From NCBI RefSeq assembly GCF_035610345.1, contig NZ_CP141212.1:2175976-2239975 (forward strand): a stretch of 64,000 nt of DNA, in the 5' to 3' direction. This DNA is from Sinorhizobium meliloti (lineage in GTDB: Bacteria; Pseudomonadota; Alphaproteobacteria; Rhizobiales; Rhizobiaceae). Shown here one piece after another: positions 10,024-18,345 of this stretch (within the stretch, counting starts at the first letter, position 1; the number at the start of each line of letters is the position of its first letter). The translations under genes were made by a program, and so were the position numbers. A model generated the notes under the pieces. It did not search any database, had not been told where the DNA came from, and was given only the letters and a program-made list of their open reading frames with translations.

Positions 10024-10343
10024 TCATGTCTCCAAAAGAAAAGCTCTCCAAAAGAAAAAGCCCTCCAAAAGAAAAGGGCGCTCCAACGAGGCGCGCACCC
10101 GATGGAACGTTCCGATTTGCGCCGATTATCGTTGTTTGCAGGCGTCCGGGCAATCTCGGAATGGCATCATTACGCAATTGTAACAAAAGCGATTTTGGTG
10201 GCGGCATGATGGCCCCTGCGCCCGTCCTGAACCGCACACGCAGGCGGCGGGTCGGCGGCATGTTTACAGCTTGCGTGGCTCGGCTATTCTGTTCGTCGCC
10301 GGCGGCTGTTTCGGGCCGGCTCTCGACACGAAGGGAGACGGCA
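10024..10343. other. Divergent intergenic region, 320 bases
   Basis: This region lies between the divergently read efflux adaptor and the cyclase-family gene. Apart from the triple repeat at 10030-10075 and the AAGGGAGA ribosome-binding site of the plus-strand gene near 10331, I see no clear operator palindrome or coding frame. Promoters for both genes must lie here. Confidence 0.5.
10030..10075. repeat. Three 13-bp direct repeats at the adaptor ribosome-binding site
   Basis: The element CTCCAAAAGAAAA occurs at 10030-10042, 10046-10058 and 10063-10075, with a spacing of 16-17 bases. On the minus strand each copy reads TTTTCTTTTGGAG, so three potential Shine-Dalgarno sequences stand in series and the last one precedes the adaptor ATG. 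Confidence 0.85.
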
Positions 10344-11165
10344 ATGTGCGATGCATGCGTCATCGAATCGGTCAAGCAGCGGATGATGTCGCGGCGGAGT
10401 TTGCTCCGTGCGGCCGCGGTCGGCACGGCAGGCATTGCGGCCGCCGGCATGGGGATCGCACCTCCGGCGCTTGCCGCCGGCCACGGCAGCGTCACCGATC
10501 TCACCCATGAACTTCATGAGGAGTTTCCGACTTTCTTCGGTCAGCAGCAATTCTTCCGGGAGCAGAAGTTCAAATATGCCGAACACAAGTTCAACCTTTT
10601 CGAACTTCGGGTGAACGAGCACACCGGGACTCATGTCGATGCGCCGCTGCACTTCTCCGCTGACGGCCTTTCAGTCGCCGAGTTGCCCCTCGACAAGCTG
10701 CTCGTGCCGCTCTGCGTCGTCGACATCCGCGAGAAGGCGGCCGCCGATCCGGATGCGCAGCTGACGCCGGACGACATCAAGGCTTGGATTGCGGCCAATG
10801 GAGACATTCCCGAAAACGCCTGCGTCGCAATGCTGTCGGGCTGGTCGGATCATCTCGGTACCGACAAGTTCCGCAATGCAGACACGGCCGGTAAGATGCA
10901 TTTCCCCGGCTTTCACGCGGAAGCAGCCAAGTTCCTGATCGAGGACACGAAGGCAGCCGGCATCGCCGTCGATACCCTCTCGCTCGATCACGGCATTTCG
11001 CCCGATTTCGCCACCCATCACGCCTGGCTGCCGGAAGGCCGCTGGGGCCTCGAGGCGGCCGCCAATCTCGACAAGGTGCCGGCCAAGGGCGCGACGCTGG
11101 TCCTCGGCGCACCAAAGCACCGTGGCGGCACCGGCGGCCCGGCCCGCGTCTTCGCCCTCGTTTGA
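10344..11165 (+). CDS. Cyclase family protein, Tat-exported metal hydrolase
   Basis: The 273-residue product belongs to the cyclase/kynurenine-formamidase-like family. The metal-binding signature is complete: His93, His97, Asp99 and His103 in EHTGTHVDAPLHF. Residues 16-21 (SRRSLL), followed by a hydrophobic Ala/Gly stretch and an AxA cleavage site near residue 45, form a twin-arginine signal, so the folded enzyme is probably exported to the periplasm. The ATG at 10344 follows AAGGGAGACGGCA. The frame is open further upstream, but that start would bury the Tat signal. An AhpD-like gene starts 16 bases downstream, so the two are likely co-transcribed. The substrate is unknown; an amide or ester hydrolysis is the family expectation. 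Confidence 0.85.
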   Translation: MCDACVIESVKQRMMSRRSLLRAAAVGTAGIAAAGMGIAPPALAAGHGSVTDLTHELHEEFPTFFGQQQFFREQKFKYAEHKFNLFELRVNEHTGTHVDAPLHFSADGLSVAELPLDKLLVPLCVVDIREKAAADPDAQLTPDDIKAWIAANGDIPENACVAMLSGWSDHLGTDKFRNADTAGKMHFPGFHAEAAKFLIEDTKAAGIAVDTLSLDHGISPDFATHHAWLPEGRWGLEAAANLDKVPAKGATLVLGAPKHRGGTGGPARVFALV

Positions 11166-11181
11166 AACGCATGGAGTAAGC

Positions 11182-11592
11182 ATGAGCACTGTGGCGCCGC
11201 CATCCGGTCCCGAATCCGACCCACGCGTCAAGGCCGTCTTCGACGACATCCGGGCGACTCGGAAATCGGACTTCATCAACAATATGTGGCTCTGGCTCGC
11301 CTTCGACCCCGAACTGCTGGAGCGGACCTGGGCGGAGGTCAAGGCGGTAATGGCGACGCCTTCGGCGCTCGACCCGCTGGTGAAGGAAATGCTGTATATC
11401 GCGGTTTCCGTGAGCAATGGCTGCGGCTACTGCATTCATTCCCACACCGCCGCCGCAAGGACCAAGGGAATGACGGACGCCGAGCACGCGGATCTCCTGC
11501 GCGTCATTTCGCTCGCCGCCAAGACCAACCAGCTGGCGACGGCCCTGCAGATCCCGGTCGATCCGGTGTTCGACGCGTCCGGCAAAACATAA
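11182..11592 (+). CDS. Carboxymuconolactone decarboxylase/AhpD-like protein
   Basis: This 136-residue all-helical protein carries the CMD/AhpD signature NGCGYCIHSHTAA, with Cys81, Cys84 and His88. The CxxC pair is that of AhpD-type peroxidase-linked reductases rather than of true carboxymuconolactone decarboxylases, so a thiol-based peroxide or redox role is more likely. No signal peptide is visible, so it is probably cytoplasmic. The start ATG follows ATGGAGTAAGC, where GGAG is the ribosome-binding site. It sits 16 bases behind the exported cyclase and seems to be its operon partner, though a shared pathway is only inferred. Confidence 0.82.
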   Translation: MSTVAPPSGPESDPRVKAVFDDIRATRKSDFINNMWLWLAFDPELLERTWAEVKAVMATPSALDPLVKEMLYIAVSVSNGCGYCIHSHTAAARTKGMTDAEHADLLRVISLAAKTNQLATALQIPVDPVFDASGKT

Positions 11593-11716
11593 ACGGCGGC
11601 ATGCCGCCCTGAAAACTTCAGTGTTTCCACAGGCATGCGCGAGCGGGCGAAGGTTCCGGAATAAAAGAAGAACATCCTTTCTGGCGTTTCGGTCCCGAAT
11701 CACTACATTGGGCCGC

Positions 11717-14269
11717 ATGACCAAAGGTTTTGACGATATTCCCTTTTTCGACGAGGAACCCGCGCCGCGGAAACCCTCGGCCGCCGGCGGCGGCATCGCG
11801 GCGCGCGCCATGGCTGCCCGCGACAAGGCCCAGCGACCGGACTATGTCTCCGGGCTCAATCCGGAGCAACGGGAGGCAGTCGAGGCGCTGGAAGGTCCGG
11901 TGCTCGTGCTCGCCGGCGCCGGCACCGGCAAGACGCGCGTTCTGACCACGCGGATCGCCCATATCCTTTCGACCGGCCGCGCCTATCCCTCGCAGATCCT
12001 CGCCGTCACCTTCACCAACAAGGCGGCGCGGGAAATGAAGGAGCGCATCGGCGTGCTCGTCGGCCACGCCGTCGAGGGCATGCCCTGGCTCGGCACCTTC
12101 CACTCGATCGGGGTCAAGCTCCTCCGCCGCCATGCCGAGCTGGTGGGCCTGCGGTCCGACTTCACCATCCTCGACACCGACGACGTCGTTCGACTTATCA
12201 AACAGCTCATCCAGGCGGAGGGCCTCGACGACAAGCGCTGGCCGGCCAAGCAGTTCGCCGGCATGATCGACACCTGGAAGAACAAGGGCCTGGACCCGTC
12301 GCAAATCCCCGAAGGCGATGCCCGCGCCTTTGCCAACGGCAAGGGCCGCGAGCTCTATGCCGCCTACCAGAACCGGCTGCTGACCCTGAATGCCTGCGAT
12401 TTCGGCGATCTGCTGCTGCATCCGATCCGCATGTTCCGCGCCAATCCGGACGTGCTGAAGGAGTATCACGCCAAGTTCCGCTACATCCTCGTCGACGAGT
12501 ACCAGGATACCAACACGGCGCAATATATGTGGCTGAGACTGCTGGCCCAGCGGACGCAGGGTTCCGGGAAGAACAACCCCTCCCCAAGCCCTGCGGCGCC
12601 GCAGTCTAGCCCCTCCCCCTCGTGGGGAGCGGTTGGGGAGGGGCATTCCCCTGGCGCCGAAGAGAGAAAGCCCACCGTCAACATTTGCTGCGTCGGCGAC
12701 GACGACCAGTCGATCTATGGCTGGCGCGGCGCCGAGGTGGACAACATTCTCCGCTTCGAGAAGGATTTCCCCGGCGCCAAGGTCATCAAGCTGGAGCGCA
12801 ACTACCGCTCGACCGAGCATATCCTCGGCGCGGCGGCGCATCTGATTGCCCATAACGAGGGCCGGCTCGGCAAGACGCTCTTTACCGAACGCACCAATCC
12901 CGACGACGAGAAAGTGCATGTTCATGCCGCCTGGGATTCCGAGGAGGAGGCTCGCGCGATCGGCGAAGAGATCGAGCAGCTCCAGCGCAAGAAGCACAAC
13001 CTTAACGACATATCGATCCTCGTGCGGGCCTCTTTCCAGATGCGCGAGTTCGAAGACCGCTTCGTCACGCTCGGCCTCAACTATCGCGTCATCGGCGGTC
13101 CTCGCTTCTATGAGCGGCTCGAAATTCGCGATGCCATGGCCTATTTCCGCCTCGTCTGTCAGCCCGCCGACGATCTCGCCTTCGAGCGGATCGTCAACAC
13201 GCCGAAGCGTGGCCTCGGCGAGACGACCGTCCGCACCCTGCACGACTACGCCCGGGCCCGCGACATCCCGATGCTGGCCGCGGCGAGCGAGATCGTCGAG
13301 ACGGACGAATTGAAGCCGAAGGCGCGCAAGGGCCTCTTCGACGTCGTCGCCGATTTCCGCCGCTGGCAGGCTTTGCTCGAATCGACGCCGCACACCGAAC
13401 TTGCAGAGCAGATCCTCGACGAGAGCGGCTATACCGCCATGTGGCAGGCCGACAAATCGGCCGAAGCGCCCGGGCGCCTGGAAAACCTGAAGGAACTCAT
13501 CCGTTCGATGGAAGCCTTCGAGTCCATGCGCGGCTTTCTCGAGCACGTCGCCCTCGTGATGGACGCCGAGCAGAACGAGAATATGGACGCCGTCTCCATC
13601 ATGACGCTGCATTCGGCCAAAGGGCTGGAATTCGACACCGTCTTCCTGCCGGGGTGGGAGGAAGGGCTGTTCCCGCATCAGCGCGCCCTGGACGAGGGCG
13701 GCCGCGCAGGTCTGGAGGAGGAACGCCGCCTCGCCTATGTCGGCATCACCCGCGCCAAGCGCCGCTGTCATATCTGGTTCGTTTCGAACCGCCGCATCCA
13801 CGGCCTCTGGCAATCGACGCTTCCCTCACGCTTCCTCGACGAGTTGCCGCTCGCCCATGTGGAAGTCGCCGAACAGGAGGTCTCTTATGGCGGTTACGGT
13901 CGCGGCGGTTACGGCCAGTCGCGCTTCGACAAGGCCGATCCCTTCGAAAACAATTATCAGACGCCCGGCTGGAAGCGCGCCCAGCAGCACCGCTCGGACG
14001 CCACCCGCGACAATTGGGGCACCCGCTCCGGCCACGCCATCGAACGCATCGGTTACGGCGAATCAGGGCCCCGCACCCGCACCATCGAAGGCGAACTCGT
14101 CGCCAAGTCGACGAGCGCCGAGCCCTCCCGTTTCAATGTCGGCGACCGGGTCTTCCACATCAAGTTCGGCAACGGCAACATCGCGGCGATCGAGGGTAAT
14201 AAGCTGACGATCGATTTCGACCGCGCCGGGCAGAAGCGTGTGCTGGATGGGTTCGTAGAGCCGGTGTAA
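11717..14269 (+). CDS. uvrD: ATP-dependent DNA helicase UvrD/PcrA
   Basis: The 850-residue superfamily 1A helicase unwinds DNA 3'-5' in nucleotide-excision and mismatch repair. Walker A is GAGTGKT (67-73), motif II is DEYQD (260-264), motif III is GDDDQSIYGWRG (from 327), and later motifs include LERNYRS and VSIMTLHSAKGLEFD. The C-terminus ends in a PcrA-like Tudor domain (FHIKFGNGNIAAIEG). The start at 11717 (MTKGFDD) is preferred over an upstream frame extension that looks non-coding. Between motifs II and III, about residues 285-313 are a Pro/Ser/Gly-rich insert encoded by GC-rich palindromes. I do not expect this insert in PcrA/UvrD, but its frame is kept, so the enzyme is probably functional. 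Confidence 0.93.
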   Translation: MTKGFDDIPFFDEEPAPRKPSAAGGGIAARAMAARDKAQRPDYVSGLNPEQREAVEALEGPVLVLAGAGTGKTRVLTTRIAHILSTGRAYPSQILAVTFTNKAAREMKERIGVLVGHAVEGMPWLGTFHSIGVKLLRRHAELVGLRSDFTILDTDDVVRLIKQLIQAEGLDDKRWPAKQFAGMIDTWKNKGLDPSQIPEGDARAFANGKGRELYAAYQNRLLTLNACDFGDLLLHPIRMFRANPDVLKEYHAKFRYILVDEYQDTNTAQYMWLRLLAQRTQGSGKNNPSPSPAAPQSSPSPSWGAVGEGHSPGAEERKPTVNICCVGDDDQSIYGWRGAEVDNILRFEKDFPGAKVIKLERNYRSTEHILGAAAHLIAHNEGRLGKTLFTERTNPDDEKVHVHAAWDSEEEARAIGEEIEQLQRKKHNLNDISILVRASFQMREFEDRFVTLGLNYRVIGGPRFYERLEIRDAMAYFRLVCQPADDLAFERIVNTPKRGLGETTVRTLHDYARARDIPMLAAASEIVETDELKPKARKGLFDVVADFRRWQALLESTPHTELAEQILDESGYTAMWQADKSAEAPGRLENLKELIRSMEAFESMRGFLEHVALVMDAEQNENMDAVSIMTLHSAKGLEFDTVFLPGWEEGLFPHQRALDEGGRAGLEEERRLAYVGITRAKRRCHIWFVSNRRIHGLWQSTLPSRFLDELPLAHVEVAEQEVSYGGYGRGGYGQSRFDKADPFENNYQTPGWKRAQQHRSDATRDNWGTRSGHAIERIGYGESGPRTRTIEGELVAKSTSAEPSRFNVGDRVFHIKFGNGNIAAIEGNKLTIDFDRAGQKRVLDGFVEPV
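12572..12652. repeat. Palindromic repeat inserted in frame within uvrD
   Basis: The stretch contains a perfect 14-bp palindrome (CTGCGGCGCCGCAG, 12591-12604) and an inverted repeat with 10-bp arms (GCCCCTCCCC at 12609-12618 and GGGGAGGGGC at 12635-12644). It looks like the intergenic mosaic palindromes of rhizobia (compare 31055-31150), yet it is translated as about 27 residues of helicase. Membership of a named family such as RIME is inferred. Confidence 0.7.
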
Positions 14270-14276
14270 GCACTTC

Positions 14277-14301
14277 CGGAAAAATGTGCAGCGCTTTTCC
14301 G
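14277..14301. repeat. Small inverted repeat after uvrD
   Basis: CGGAAAA and TTTTCCG form 7-bp arms around an 11-base loop, starting eight bases after the uvrD stop. It could act as a weak bidirectional terminator between uvrD and the converging acetyltransferase. It also resembles a short intergenic repeat common in rhizobial genomes, from general memory. Confidence 0.45.
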
Positions 14302-14320
14302 CTCTACCCTATCCCAGGCC

Positions 14321-14782
14321 TCAAAACATCTTTCGATACATGACGAAGCCCGACTTCTCGGCCACCTTGTCGTAAAGCTGCATCGCCGTGTGGTTGGTCT
14401 CGTGGGTCAGCCAATAGACACGCGGCGACCCCGCGTGTTTCGCCGCTTCGTAGACGCCGTTGATAAGCGCCCGGCCGACCCCCTTGCCGCGGCCGGCCTC
14501 ATCGGTGAAAAGGTCCTGCAGATAGCAGTTCGGCTGGATCGACGTCGTGCTGCGGTGAAAAATATAGTGCGTCAATCCGATGAGCCGCCCTTCGCTTTCG
14601 GCGACCAGCGCATGCATCGGCTCATAGGCATCGAAGAAGCGCGACCAGGTCATCTGGGTGATGTCGGGATGGAGCGCCGTTTCACCGGCTCGGCCGTAAA
14701 AGGCGTTGTAGCCGTCCCAAAGCGGCAGCCACTGCTCATAGTCGTGGCGCGTTATCGGGCGTATGGCAAGATAGTCGGACAT
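14321..14782 (-). CDS. GNAT family N-acetyltransferase
   Basis: This 153-residue protein is a single GNAT domain that transfers an acetyl group from acetyl-CoA to an amine. The acetyl-CoA loop is visible as DEAGRGKGVGRALINGVYE, preceded by the beta-4 strand (NCYLQDLFTD) and followed by WLTHETNHTAMQLYDKVAEKSGF. The ATG at 14782 follows GGGGATTGAGA; an upstream TTG would add two residues. It is oriented against uvrD and may be read with the phosphoribosyltransferase gene upstream of it, 83 bases away. The substrate cannot be predicted. Confidence 0.86.
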   Translation of the reverse strand: MSDYLAIRPITRHDYEQWLPLWDGYNAFYGRAGETALHPDITQMTWSRFFDAYEPMHALVAESEGRLIGLTHYIFHRSTTSIQPNCYLQDLFTDEAGRGKGVGRALINGVYEAAKHAGSPRVYWLTHETNHTAMQLYDKVAEKSGFVMYRKMF

Positions 14783-14865
14783 TCTCAATCCCCGTTCGCA
14801 AATTCAGGCGCACTACAACTATCTTTGCCGGAAGCCTGTGTCACCGCCCCAGCGCAAGACCCCGT

Positions 14866-15555
14866 TTATCCGCCCCTCGCCTGTCTCAACAGCGCGATCA
14901 CCTCGGCATCCGTGGTCTGCTCGAAATCGTCGTAATAGACGCTGACCGCATGGAAAGGGGTGGGGGTGGCGAGACAGACGAGCCGGTCCACCTCGTCCCG
15001 CAGGGCGACGATCGCGCTCTTCGGCGAGACCGGAACGGCGAGCATCAGTGCCGCGGCGCCTGCCTGCCGCAGGGCTTTCGCCGCAGCTTTGGCCGTTCCG
15101 CCCGTGGCAATGCCGTCATCGACAATGATGACATTGCGCCCGCTTGGAGAAATTCGCGTCTGATCGCCCAGATAGAGGACGCGGCGGCGTGCGAGTTCGA
15201 GCCTTTGCCGCTCGGTCTCCGCCTGGACGTACTTCTCGGAAGGACTGACGATACGCATTGCCTCGGCATTGAGGACGACCTGCGGCTCGTCGCTGTCGAC
15301 CAGCGCTCCGAGACCGAATTCGGGATGACCGGGTGCGCCGATCTTGCGAACGATGAGGAGTTCGAGGGACGCGCCGAGGGTTCTTGCCACCTCGAAGGCC
15401 ACCGGTACGCCGCCGCGCGGCAACGCCATCACCAGCGGGTCGGCGAAGTCCGCGTTCTCGGTGAGATGCGCTTCGATGGCGCGAGCAAGCCTTCGACCCG
15501 CATCGGCCCTGTCTGCAAAGGGTATGTCTGCAAAGGATATGCCTTCCTGGGCCAT
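14866..15555 (-). CDS. Phosphoribosyltransferase-domain protein
   Basis: The 229-residue protein has a type I PRTase fold. The PRPP-binding motif is VIIVDDGIATGGTAKAA, and the N-terminal region has DPLVMALPRGGVPVAFEVAR. The charged helical insert between them (EKYVQAETERQRLELARRR) is typical of the stand-alone PRTases that often accompany dienelactone-hydrolase or erythromycin-esterase-like domains in bacteria; here the PRTase is alone. Its nucleobase substrate, if any, is unknown. The ATG at 15555 follows a GGGAGCG ribosome-binding site. It diverges from the diguanylate cyclase gene. Confidence 0.82.
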   Translation of the reverse strand: MAQEGISFADIPFADRADAGRRLARAIEAHLTENADFADPLVMALPRGGVPVAFEVARTLGASLELLIVRKIGAPGHPEFGLGALVDSDEPQVVLNAEAMRIVSPSEKYVQAETERQRLELARRRVLYLGDQTRISPSGRNVIIVDDGIATGGTAKAAAKALRQAGAAALMLAVPVSPKSAIVALRDEVDRLVCLATPTPFHAVSVYYDDFEQTTDAEVIALLRQARGG

Positions 15556-15728
15556 GACATCGCTCCCTGAAAAGCGCCGCTACCGATTGCCACAACTATG
15601 GAGAGAGTGATCGCTCAAATTGCAGCGAATTTCGCCAGCTTTCGTTAATGCGCCATCGTTACCAATGGCCTTGCATAATGGCTGAAACGCAAGCCGCACT
15701 TTATTTTAGCACGACAGGCCGTTTCGAA

Positions 15729-16958
15729 ATGAGCTTTCTCTCCGCCATACCGGTCATCGCCCTTCTTGCCATGCTACCCGTTCTCCTTTCTCTGCGGCCG
15801 GTCGCCGCTGTTCGGGAGTTCTCCACCGGTTGCGCGCTCTCGGCAGCTTCGGCAGGCGCTTTGACGGTCGCGGCGGCGTTGCAGGCGCCGGTCGCCGCAA
15901 TGTTCGGCTATGCGGGTCTCGCCGTTTCCCTCTTCTTCGTCCTACAGGGCCTTCGTTGGTTCCTCGCATTGTCGATGCCTGCATCGCTTTGTCTGGTGCT
16001 CGCATTCACGAGCGGCGTGCTCGGCTTCATCATCGCGCTCGGCGGCCATGACAGTCCGACCGCGGCCCTGATTGTCGTTGCGGGCGTTGTCGCGGCTCCA
16101 CTTCTCGTCCTTGGTCTGGCCGCAGCCGACCGCTGGCCGAGCGAAAAGCCGGCGATCAAGATCGTAGTCGTCGGTTCCGCCGCCGTGGTTTTCACCGCCC
16201 TTGCTCATGTTCTCGGCCCATCGTCGCACGTCTTGCCGGGGCCCCCGGGCCCGCCCGCTTCGATGCTGTTTGAATTCCTGCTCGTCACCATGCGGGTGCT
16301 CTGCCTTCCCCTCGTCTTCCTGGCCGTGATCCTTACGATGCAGGCCCGCATCATCGCCGGGTTGAGGGCCATGATCGCACGCGACGGCTTGACCGGTGCG
16401 CTGTCGCGCGGGACGCTCATGGAAGAGGGCGAGCGGATCTTCGCCGAGTGCCTGGCGCGCCAGGAGCCGGCTGCCTTCCTGCTGCTCGACCTCGATTTTT
16501 TCAAACAGATCAACGATCAGTACGGGCACGCCTGCGGCGACATGGCGCTCGCGCATTTTGCCGAAACCGTCTCGGCTTTCCTCGCCGGACGGGGCGTCCT
16601 CGGACGGATCGGTGGCGAGGAATTCGGCATCGTCCTGCCGGACCACACGGAAGAGCAGGCAAAGGCGCTGGCGGAGGACATCTGCCGCGTGGTGCGCGAG
16701 ACGCCTGCCGGCCGCTCGCATCAGCGCATCCGTTTGACCGTGAGCATCGGGATCGCCGCCGCCATTGCGGGCGAAACGATCACCGACGTGATGATACGCG
16801 CCGATCTCGCGCTCTACGACTCAAAGGCGGATGGTCGCGACCGTTGCTCGGTAGCAAGGGATCGCCGCATCGACGCCAGCGCCCGCGCCCTTGCGGCAGC
16901 CGCCGCGCAATTGCGCGAAGCGCGTGCCGCCCGGTCGGAACTGCGCCACTCCGCGTGA
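15729..16958 (+). CDS. Membrane-bound diguanylate cyclase (GGDEF)
   Basis: The N-terminal half has about six hydrophobic helices. The C-terminal half (about residues 235-395) is a GGDEF domain with the active-site signature GGEEF (in GRIGGEEFGIVLP) and the metal-binding LLLDLDFFKQIND. It should make cyclic di-GMP from two GTP at the inner membrane. The inhibitory I-site is absent: at the expected RxxD positions the sequence has AGRG, so product feedback is unlikely. Starts at 15648 and 15678 are also in frame; 15729 is chosen because the first membrane helix begins at once after it, but ribosome-binding sites are weak for all three. No EAL domain is present. Confidence 0.87.
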   Translation: MSFLSAIPVIALLAMLPVLLSLRPVAAVREFSTGCALSAASAGALTVAAALQAPVAAMFGYAGLAVSLFFVLQGLRWFLALSMPASLCLVLAFTSGVLGFIIALGGHDSPTAALIVVAGVVAAPLLVLGLAAADRWPSEKPAIKIVVVGSAAVVFTALAHVLGPSSHVLPGPPGPPASMLFEFLLVTMRVLCLPLVFLAVILTMQARIIAGLRAMIARDGLTGALSRGTLMEEGERIFAECLARQEPAAFLLLDLDFFKQINDQYGHACGDMALAHFAETVSAFLAGRGVLGRIGGEEFGIVLPDHTEEQAKALAEDICRVVRETPAGRSHQRIRLTVSIGIAAAIAGETITDVMIRADLALYDSKADGRDRCSVARDRRIDASARALAAAAAQLREARAARSELRHSA

Positions 16959-17061
16959 CTTCTCGCACGATGGATCCTGCATATCGACGGGCGTGGCGGC
17001 CGGTGCTTGCATTGCAGCATCCACTGCCTATCTGAACGGTGCAGTTCATTGGAGGATACTC

Positions 17062-17559
17062 ATGTTGCGCCGCATCCGTGCCTTGCTTGTCGCCGGCCTC
17101 ACCGTCTCGGCCGCGGCGGTTGCGCCCGTCCACGCCGAAACCGTCGGCCAGGTCGGGGTCGACTGGCTCGGCAACGATATCAAGATCGATGCCGTGAGCG
17201 ACCCGAAGGTGACCGGGGTTACCTGCCACGTCACCTATTTCGATCGCAGCGTCATCGACCGCCTGAAGAACGGCAACTGGTTCGAGGATCCCTCGAACAA
17301 CTCCATCGCCTGCCGCCAGACCGGCCCCATTGCCATCGGCGATATCGACCTGTCGAAGGAGGGAGAGGAAGTCTTCCGTTCCGGGCTGTCCCTCATCTGG
17401 AAGAACCTGCTGGTGACCCGTATCTACGACAAGGCCAACGACACGCTGATCTATCTGGCGCATTCGAGGCAGTTGACCGACGGTTCGGCCAAGATGTCGA
17501 TCACCACGGTCCCGCTCTATGGCCAGCCGGTCACCTGGAAGAATGGGCGGCCGGAATAA
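17062..17559 (+). CDS. creA: CreA family secreted protein
   Basis: The 165-residue protein matches CreA: after a Sec signal peptide (residues 1-25, ending VHA) it has VGVDWLGNDIKIDAVSDPKV, then CHVTYFDRS, SIACRQTGPI and the central FRSGLSLIWKNLLVTRIYD. CreA is widespread and periplasmic, but its function is unknown; in E. coli it sits beside creBCD, which are absent here. GGAGGATACTC gives a strong ribosome-binding site before the ATG. It appears monocistronic, and a GC-rich hairpin follows 33 bases after the stop. Confidence 0.88.
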   Translation: MLRRIRALLVAGLTVSAAAVAPVHAETVGQVGVDWLGNDIKIDAVSDPKVTGVTCHVTYFDRSVIDRLKNGNWFEDPSNNSIACRQTGPIAIGDIDLSKEGEEVFRSGLSLIWKNLLVTRIYDKANDTLIYLAHSRQLTDGSAKMSITTVPLYGQPVTWKNGRPE

Positions 17560-17591
17560 GCGATCCGGCAGACGCAGCAGATCAAACGGCC

Positions 17592-17625
17592 GGAAGGGGA
17601 GTACGGGTTTCCGCACTCCCCTTCC
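17592..17625. terminator. Hairpin between creA and a converging small gene
   Basis: A perfect 11-bp inverted repeat (GGAAGGGGAGT and ACTCCCCTTCC) brackets a 12-base loop. There is no good U-tract on either strand, so termination is plausible but not proven. Confidence 0.4.
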
Positions 17626-17736
17626 GAGCTACAGCGCGCGCTTCTGCGAGACTAAGGTCTGCCGCATTTTACGCCGCATACATAATTTCTTGAGCTGGTG
17701 CGCCTCGATGAAACATGCAGTAGCTGATTTCGCGCC

Positions 17737-18036
17737 TTACGGTTTAGGCGGCACAATACCCCGATAGTAGTCGCCCTCACCCGGGTCGAATCTCTCCTGG
17801 TAGGTACCGTTCGGAGACATCATACGACCTCCGTCGATACTCCCTGTCGCAGTCGGGTCGACCGAAGACGGAGGCAGGTTACGCGAGGTCGGCATGCGCA
17901 CCTGATTCTGCGTCCCCGGAGGGTGGTTCGGGTCGAGGCCCTGATAGTAGCTATCCGCAAAGGCTGGCGCCGCGGCGCCCACCAAGGCGGATGACAGGAC
18001 AAATGCAGCAAATGATTTTTTCAGAGAAAGTCTCAT
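17737..18036 (-). CDS. Small secreted protein, SYYQG family member A
   Basis: I do not recognise a named family. The 99-residue product begins with a clear Sec signal peptide (MRLSLKKSFAAFVLSSALVG, cleavage after AFA, about residue 28). The mature part is small, proline-rich and unstructured-looking: DSYYQGLDPNHPPGTQN, then DPTATGSIDGG, and GEGDYYRGIVPPKP at the end. It is clearly paralogous to the gene at 18346-18735, which shares the same order of motifs. TAGGAG stands eight bases before the ATG. A periplasmic or surface role is inferred from the signal peptide only. Confidence 0.75.
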   Translation of the reverse strand: MRLSLKKSFAAFVLSSALVGAAAPAFADSYYQGLDPNHPPGTQNQVRMPTSRNLPPSSVDPTATGSIDGGRMMSPNGTYQERFDPGEGDYYRGIVPPKP

Positions 18037-18345
18037 GACATTAACTCCTATGTCCGTTAGGCATCCCACCTCCCAATGGATGCTACTGTTCAGCATACGA
18101 GCCTCCTACGGATGCTGCGGTTACAAAGATAACACCGGGCACCGGTCGAAAGCGTTTGACGATTTGTCACTTTTGCTCATCCAAGAGTGATGCTCATTAC
18201 GTAACTGTAACTTGACCGCTCCCTGCACCGACCAAGGTGGCATTGCGGGCGCGTCCTCAGCCTGAAAGAGCATGCAGCGGCGGACCATCGCCTCTGAAGG
18301 CGGTGGTCCGCGAAAGCGCAATGCGCTCGAAGGCATCAGGAATGT
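18037..18345. other. Intergenic region between the two paralogues, 309 bases
   Basis: It holds the ribosome-binding site of the downstream paralogue and a 12-bp inverted repeat (18281-18292 with 18299-18310, one G-T pair) 36 bases after the stop of the upstream one. That hairpin has no strong U-tract but may stabilise or end the transcript. AT-richer sequence at 18120-18210 could contain the promoter for the shorter paralogue. Confidence 0.5.

Noticed and set aside
12560..12672. Frameshift or assembly error in uvrD
   Set aside because: The reading frame is continuous and both flanking helicase motifs are intact; the inserted DNA is a structured palindrome rather than random sequence.
11618..13813. 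Minus-strand open frame of 731 codons opposite uvrD
   Set aside because: No family features; the plus strand has every helicase motif.
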